From Bacilli bacterium (GTDB taxonomy: Bacteria; Bacillota_I; Bacilli_A; RFN20; CAG-826), in assembly GCA_028705995.1 (NCBI GenBank), contig JAQWCH010000010.1, positions 1 to 36,091 of the forward strand: 36,091 nucleotides of DNA, in the 5' to 3' direction. The translations under genes were made by a program, and so were the position numbers. Below are positions 31,766-36,091 of the stretch, piece after piece (the stretch's first letter is position 1; each line of letters begins with the position of its first letter). The notes under the pieces were generated by a model. It made no database searches and had not been told where the DNA came from. It worked only from the letters and a program-made list of their open reading frames with translations.

Positions 31766-32374
31766 TTATTCAGTCGGATGATGAGGCACTTCAATAATAC
31801 TCTCGTTAGTAATGATGTTTTGGATATCAAATTCAATAAGATAATAAACCTCATGAGTTACTAATACCGCTTCTTCTAAACCAAGCGAATAGTAATATTT
31901 CAAATCTTCTTCTCTATCTGGTTGACCCAGTAGGATAATCGCATATTCTAATTCTTTCTCAACTAGTTCATGCTGTTCACGGAAATAATGAATCATGTGT
32001 GAACGTTCATCTTCATTAGCAGTCGCCCACTTTTCCGCACTAAAGGCATAGGTTGAATCATAGATTTGATGATCGATAAAACGATAGATGCTTAGCATAG
32101 CGATAGGAGAAATATAAATCGCTAACATTATTAAAGAGAGTGTCAGTTTCTTGACTTTTAACTTCTTATATAATTCAACCGAACCAACAATGATTAAACC
32201 TAAAGCATAAGGTAATAAGATGGGGGCGATAAATAGGAGAGCAAGAAGATCCTGTAATGTATCACGCCCCCAAAGTGATTGATGAAAATAATAACCAAAA
32301 ACTCCCATTGTAGTTAAAAAAATAAGAGTGCCTAAAATAAGGATGATAATCGCTTTTTTCAAATTATTCTTCAT
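31766..32374 (-). CDS. Membrane protein with extracytoplasmic acidic C-terminal region, unknown
   Basis: A 202-aa protein with three N-terminal hydrophobic helices (about 8-30, 42-64, 76-97). It is followed by an approximately 100-residue Glu/Tyr/His-rich soluble region containing EDERSHMIHYFREQHELVEKELEYAIILLGQPDREEDLKYYY. No known domain is identified; the tail resembles small lipoprotein-like folds with a GxPxREED motif, but I would not name it. There is no obvious Shine-Dalgarno. It is paired with the downstream 127-aa membrane protein. Confidence 0.6.
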   Translation of the reverse strand: MKNNLKKAIIILILGTLIFLTTMGVFGYYFHQSLWGRDTLQDLLALLFIAPILLPYALGLIIVGSVELYKKLKVKKLTLSLIMLAIYISPIAMLSIYRFIDHQIYDSTYAFSAEKWATANEDERSHMIHYFREQHELVEKELEYAIILLGQPDREEDLKYYYSLGLEEAVLVTHEVYYLIEFDIQNIITNESIIEVPHHPTE

Positions 32375-32942
32375 GCGTTTATTATAAATAGCCGGTTAGT
32401 GATTGTCTATTTAATCTCTTTGTATTTGACAGAATAGTTATGTAGTGAAAAGATTAAATTAACTGACAATTACGCACAACAATAAAATCAACAACAAACT
32501 ACATTCAAGTGGATTTTTCATCTCTTATTTGCCTATTGTTAGAGTATCAAGCTGAAAAATTTATCCTATTTTTGTCATGGTATGGTAGTGTTTAGTTGTC
32601 CACAAGAATAGGACAATTAAAATCTGAAAGGCCGCAATCATATTATTTATTTTGCTATCTATGAGTTAGAAAGATATATAGGATTGAAGGCAGAAAAAAT
32701 TAGTTTTCAATTAGCAAAAAGTGTAACATGTTTTACGAGGTGGTGTATGAACTAGCAAACAATTGATTGAAATTAGATACAGGCTACATTAATTTTTACG
32801 TAATTTTGTCATAAATGAAAGACGACCAACGGAGTAAGTAATCATTTGAGATTATTCAGTTCATTCAGTGAATACTGAAAGTCGTTGGAATAATAACAAT
32901 GTTCATAAATGATGGTGTTATTTGACTATTTGATCCATCAAA
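32375..32942. other. 568-bp gene-poor accessory stretch
   Basis: No convincing ORF on either strand. Around 32590-32760 a plus-strand segment can be read as YELERYIGLKAEKISFQLAK before stops, and TTGTCC..AGGACAA occurs close by. This may be debris of an insertion sequence or another gene, but no terminal repeats or target duplications can be demonstrated. The right end holds a potentially branched hairpin structure. Confidence 0.4.
32826..32888. other. Potential three-way-junction structure
   Basis: CCAACG pairs with CGTTGG and encloses two further hairpins, TAATC-ATTTGA-GATTA and TTCAGT..ACTGAA. It lies 55 nt beyond the 3' end of the SF1 helicase gene. No T-tract follows on the minus strand, so it is not a standard terminator. 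It may be a small RNA, a 3' UTR structure or a decayed mobile end. Confidence 0.35.
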
Positions 32943-35900
32943 TCAACTTTTGAACTTGATCAACCTAATTAAGATGTCTTTAATAAATACATATCTTCTA
33001 GTGTAGTTATTAGGAATTCGAATAAGTTTTATACCGTTATCTTCACAGATTTTTTCTTTCATTTTATCGCGTGTAATGACTTGATTATCAGTCGTGTGCT
33101 CTTCGCCGTCAAGCTCAATCACTAAACGTGGGAATTCATCTTCTTTGATTTTTTCATAAATAACAAAATCAAAAACTGACTTGGTCCCGTAATCAAATAG
33201 TTCGGGGCTCGTGAATCGATTAAGGACATCGCTGACCTTGACTTGTTTTTCAATTGTAAATTGGCTTTGAATAGAGAGGATCTGATTGACGGTCGTAAGG
33301 AGTTCTTTTTCTTTAATCGTGCTATATTGCCGATAGTTCATACTATTCACATATTGATTGTTTGATGTCTCTGTTAATTTTATTTCTTTACCTTTATCCG
33401 TCAAATAATGAATCAGTTCATAAATATCATTTGAGGCTTTTGAGCGTCGATTAATTTCTCGCATGTCTCCAACCATTACAAACTCTTTCTTAGCCCTAGT
33501 TGTGGCGACATTAATGAGTTCCTGATTATTTTTAACCCAATCAAAGGCTTTGGGTGTCGTTTTTCGTGTAATCGCAGTCGAAAAATAAATTTTATCTTTT
33601 TCATCCCCTTGAAAAGTATGCACCGTGCCAACATCGACGCCAGTGATATTTTCTTTCTTAATGCGATCTAGTATCAAATCTGCTTGATTTCTAAAAGGGG
33701 TAATGATACCAATTGACTCTCCATTTTTATTTGTTTTTATGTCAGAAATAATCGCGTCAATTTCAGGTAATGATGTATTCTTCGTGTTAGAACGGGCAAA
33801 TATTTTTTGATTTACCTGAATATGGAAAAGGACCTTCTTTTCAAGGTCATCTTTTTGGGGAACGATTAACTTTGAGTGATAGTATTTTTTATTACTAAAC
33901 GCGATGATGTCTTGATGGCAACGATAATGATAACGTAATAGAACAAATTTAGAGACACTATCAACGCTTTGCATTGTTCGAATAATTGAACTTTCAACAT
34001 AATGATAGGGTTTGGCTATTTTATACTTATTCATTAACATCTGGTTCACTTCTGGTGATATGGTAATGACAGGTTGTAACTGATTTTGATCGCCAACGAG
34101 TAGCAAGCGTTCCCCACGGATTATTGAGAAAAGCGAATATCCGATTGAGCATTGACCCGCCTCATCGATAATTGTGAGACTAAAGGATGGTGTGGGTGGG
34201 CCTAGACGCCATGCAGATTGATTTGTCGTCAACACAATCGGAAAAACTCGCTGCAGCATCGTCAATTTTTTTAAATCCATGATGTAGCGATTAAAAGCAG
34301 ACACTTGCTCATATTCATCTTCGATATCAAGCAGGTCAACAAACTCCTTATATTTAGGTTCGTCTAGGCGTTTGATGCACTTGACACTTGTATAAAAAAG
34401 CCACATCAAAAACGAATCATTAGCTTGGACAACGTTTTTATGGATTTCTTCATCTTGATAGATTGGCAAAGTAGCCAATTTAGCCTTCTTCGCTTCGAGT
34501 TCTGATTGCACAATAATATTAACGCGTAAGTCATGCGCAAGATATTTGAGCATACTTTCTAAGGCATCAATAGACTCTTCGAGTTCCAGCCTTTCTTCGT
34601 ATTGATCGATGATTAAATTGATTGTTTTTAAATTGTGCTTATTACTCAAACTAATGCGACTAAGTTTTTCTTCATCAACAATGTAATGCTTATGCTTTTG
34701 AATGTTGCTTTTTATTGCAAGTAATGATTCACGAATCTTACCATTGTTACCCAAACGGAGAAATGGCAAAGGAATAGGACGATTTTGATATTTAATGTTT
34801 TGCAATTTTAATCCGATGTCATCAATTGGTTTATTGTTATTTGATGACACAAGTACGGTTTGTTCATTAAAAAAGGCGGAGATAAGTAGATTGATAATGC
34901 TATGTGTCTTACCTGTGCCAGGAGGTCCTTGAACATAGGTTACTGGTTGTTTTAGAGCATTATGAATAACACGTAACTGATCGACATTCATCATTTGATT
35001 TATTAATACGATATCAAAGGCACGTTTACGGCTCAATTGGCTAGTATCCATATTTCCAAAGAAAGCATTAAGGGGAGTTGAAAGGAGGTCTTTATTTTTG
35101 GCGGTTGCAATTGATTGAAACTCTCGTTCAATATAACTATTATAATTTCTGACCAAATCAAATATATAGGGACGATCATCAATACTTTCGTTAAAACGCT
35201 TCAATGATTTCTCCAACATTTGCTTTGCTTTATGAGGATTATCAATAAATAGTTTTGTAAAAACATCCACTTCTAAATCAAGATAATTCCTAATGTTATG
35301 TTTGAACTCACTTTCTTTGTCACTTGCGAATTCGTAATTAAATAACGTTTCATCGCCGATGACTAATTGGCGATTTTCCGGATCGAACATCAGACGTTTA
35401 TAAACACAAACAAAGAGACCTTTAGTTGTTTTTATTGATAAAAGATTAAAGGCTAATTCAGTAATTTGAAATGTTTTTTCTTTATCCTGACGAGCAATTC
35501 GTTCGATTTTTTCGGTTAACTCCGCCATTTGTTTTAACGACAATTCGTAAAAGCCATGCTTCTTTGCTCTTTTCAACTCATCTTCATCAATTGCACTAAC
35601 TAGATTCGTATCCTTTTGATAGGGGACATTATCATATTTAATAGCTTCTTTAAGATAATCAAGGATTTTATCATTATATAAATCATATTCAAGCCACTGC
35701 AGATCTTTAAGGTTATTTTCAATGAACGGTATCAATTTTTTTGGGCGTTTATAGATTGTGTGGTCAAGTACATTTGCCGTTTTGATCTTATCAAAATGAA
35801 GTGCAATATTGGTCAAGATACCATTTGTCTCATTATTAACCATCCCAATGTTAAAAGCCGTAACGATTAGACGTCTTGATTTAAGATCTATATCATTGAC

Positions 35901-36005
35901 AGCACACCAATAATAAGTTTCGCCTCCGGTTTGATTCAAATAATCAATGGATAACCACTTTGCCTCTTTTATGGCTTGAGAAATTGACTTCGCGATGTCG
36001 CTCAT
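32943..36005 (-). CDS. SF1 (UPF1/Dna2-like) helicase fused to DUF2726-like nuclease domain
   Basis: A 1020-aa protein. The N-terminal about 340 residues are unassigned. The SF1 helicase core carries motif I VQGPPGTGKT (about 355-364), II TIIDEAGQCS (about 608), III LLVGDQNQLQP, a middle LRYHYRCHQDI (IV), V TVHTFQGDEKD and VI NVATTRAKKEF, all intact, with a helical insertion between I and II. The C-terminal about 110 residues contain SVFDFVIYEK and RLVIELDGEEH followed by a conserved K and GIKLIRI, matching the PD-(D/E)xK/Vsr-like DUF2726 pattern. AGGAGT precedes the ATG. Helicase-nuclease fusions of this sort are common in defence loci; the neighbourhood supports an accessory region but no partner gene is present. 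Confidence 0.85.
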   Translation of the reverse strand: MSDIAKSISQAIKEAKWLSIDYLNQTGGETYYWCAVNDIDLKSRRLIVTAFNIGMVNNETNGILTNIALHFDKIKTANVLDHTIYKRPKKLIPFIENNLKDLQWLEYDLYNDKILDYLKEAIKYDNVPYQKDTNLVSAIDEDELKRAKKHGFYELSLKQMAELTEKIERIARQDKEKTFQITELAFNLLSIKTTKGLFVCVYKRLMFDPENRQLVIGDETLFNYEFASDKESEFKHNIRNYLDLEVDVFTKLFIDNPHKAKQMLEKSLKRFNESIDDRPYIFDLVRNYNSYIEREFQSIATAKNKDLLSTPLNAFFGNMDTSQLSRKRAFDIVLINQMMNVDQLRVIHNALKQPVTYVQGPPGTGKTHSIINLLISAFFNEQTVLVSSNNNKPIDDIGLKLQNIKYQNRPIPLPFLRLGNNGKIRESLLAIKSNIQKHKHYIVDEEKLSRISLSNKHNLKTINLIIDQYEERLELEESIDALESMLKYLAHDLRVNIIVQSELEAKKAKLATLPIYQDEEIHKNVVQANDSFLMWLFYTSVKCIKRLDEPKYKEFVDLLDIEDEYEQVSAFNRYIMDLKKLTMLQRVFPIVLTTNQSAWRLGPPTPSFSLTIIDEAGQCSIGYSLFSIIRGERLLLVGDQNQLQPVITISPEVNQMLMNKYKIAKPYHYVESSIIRTMQSVDSVSKFVLLRYHYRCHQDIIAFSNKKYYHSKLIVPQKDDLEKKVLFHIQVNQKIFARSNTKNTSLPEIDAIISDIKTNKNGESIGIITPFRNQADLILDRIKKENITGVDVGTVHTFQGDEKDKIYFSTAITRKTTPKAFDWVKNNQELINVATTRAKKEFVMVGDMREINRRSKASNDIYELIHYLTDKGKEIKLTETSNNQYVNSMNYRQYSTIKEKELLTTVNQILSIQSQFTIEKQVKVSDVLNRFTSPELFDYGTKSVFDFVIYEKIKEDEFPRLVIELDGEEHTTDNQVITRDKMKEKICEDNGIKLIRIPNNYTRRYVFIKDILIRLIKFKS

Positions 36006-36091
36006 GGAAGACTCCTAAATATATCTTGATAAGAGAATTATACCCTATATAGAGAAAGATACCCGCACGCTTTTCCCTTCCTTGTGCAAAT

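Noticed and set aside
32575-32760. Insertion-sequence remnant
   Set aside because: The TTGTCC/AGGACAA segment and a short HTH-like reading are suggestive, but there are no definable terminal inverted repeats, transposase motifs or target duplications.

Overview
The window looks like a chromosomal segment of an AT-rich, low-GC Gram-positive-type bacterium (Bacilli/Mollicutes-related in the broad sense). TGA is used as a normal stop in several clear genes, so this is not a code-4 mycoplasma. Protein families such as a K+-dependent membrane pyrophosphatase, a BmrC/BmrD-type ABC exporter and an ER-type SipW signal peptidase fit a deep Firmicutes lineage. I cannot name a species.

Layout. 1-8419: a tRNA-Thr, an Imm-5-like protein, hppA, a heterodimeric ABC exporter pair, a CBS-domain protein and an esterase. 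8466-11557 (minus): a GNAT acetyltransferase with an M28 peptidase, then a membrane diguanylate cyclase. 11843-28771: the main feature, a roughly 17-kb locus of two consecutive plus-strand transcription units, each starting with a sigma-A-type promoter and a GEMM-I (cyclic-di-GMP-I) riboswitch. 28786-30390 (minus): a DEAD-box RNA helicase behind an attenuator-like leader. 30812-36005: accessory-looking region with a truncated secreted protein, two small membrane proteins, a gene-poor stretch and a 1020-aa SF1 helicase fused to a nuclease-like C-terminus.

The central locus. Unit 1 encodes five secreted proteins with SipW-type signal peptides. Three sit directly behind the riboswitch: 291, 777 and 273 aa, the largest beta-helix/GLUG-like. 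Two are close paralogues (277 and 280 aa) that look like major fibre subunits and have their own promoter and a structured leader with an anti-Shine-Dalgarno sequence. Unit 2 encodes one more secreted/anchored protein (385 aa), a membrane-anchored McrB-like AAA+ ATPase, a McrC/DUF2357-like partner with a long coiled-coil tail in place of a visible nuclease, SipW, an EAL phosphodiesterase, a nucleosidase-like protein and a PAS/EAL phosphodiesterase. In both riboswitches the 3' strand of the aptamer (P3/P1) can instead form the left arm of a strong intrinsic terminator, so ligand binding should switch transcription ON. Because unit 2 encodes two EAL proteins with intact catalytic motifs, the arrangement predicts negative feedback on the signal. 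A diguanylate cyclase without a visible inhibitory I-site is divergent from unit 1. The second aptamer has A instead of G at the nucleotide equivalent to Vc2 G20, the position that separates c-di-GMP from 3',3'-cGAMP aptamers.

The most interesting hypothesis is therefore a self-limiting, cyclic-dinucleotide-controlled surface-fibre system that includes a repurposed, membrane-bound McrBC-like machine. Riboswitch identification and terminator pairing are read directly from sequence. Fibre function, the role of the McrBC-like pair and feedback are inference.
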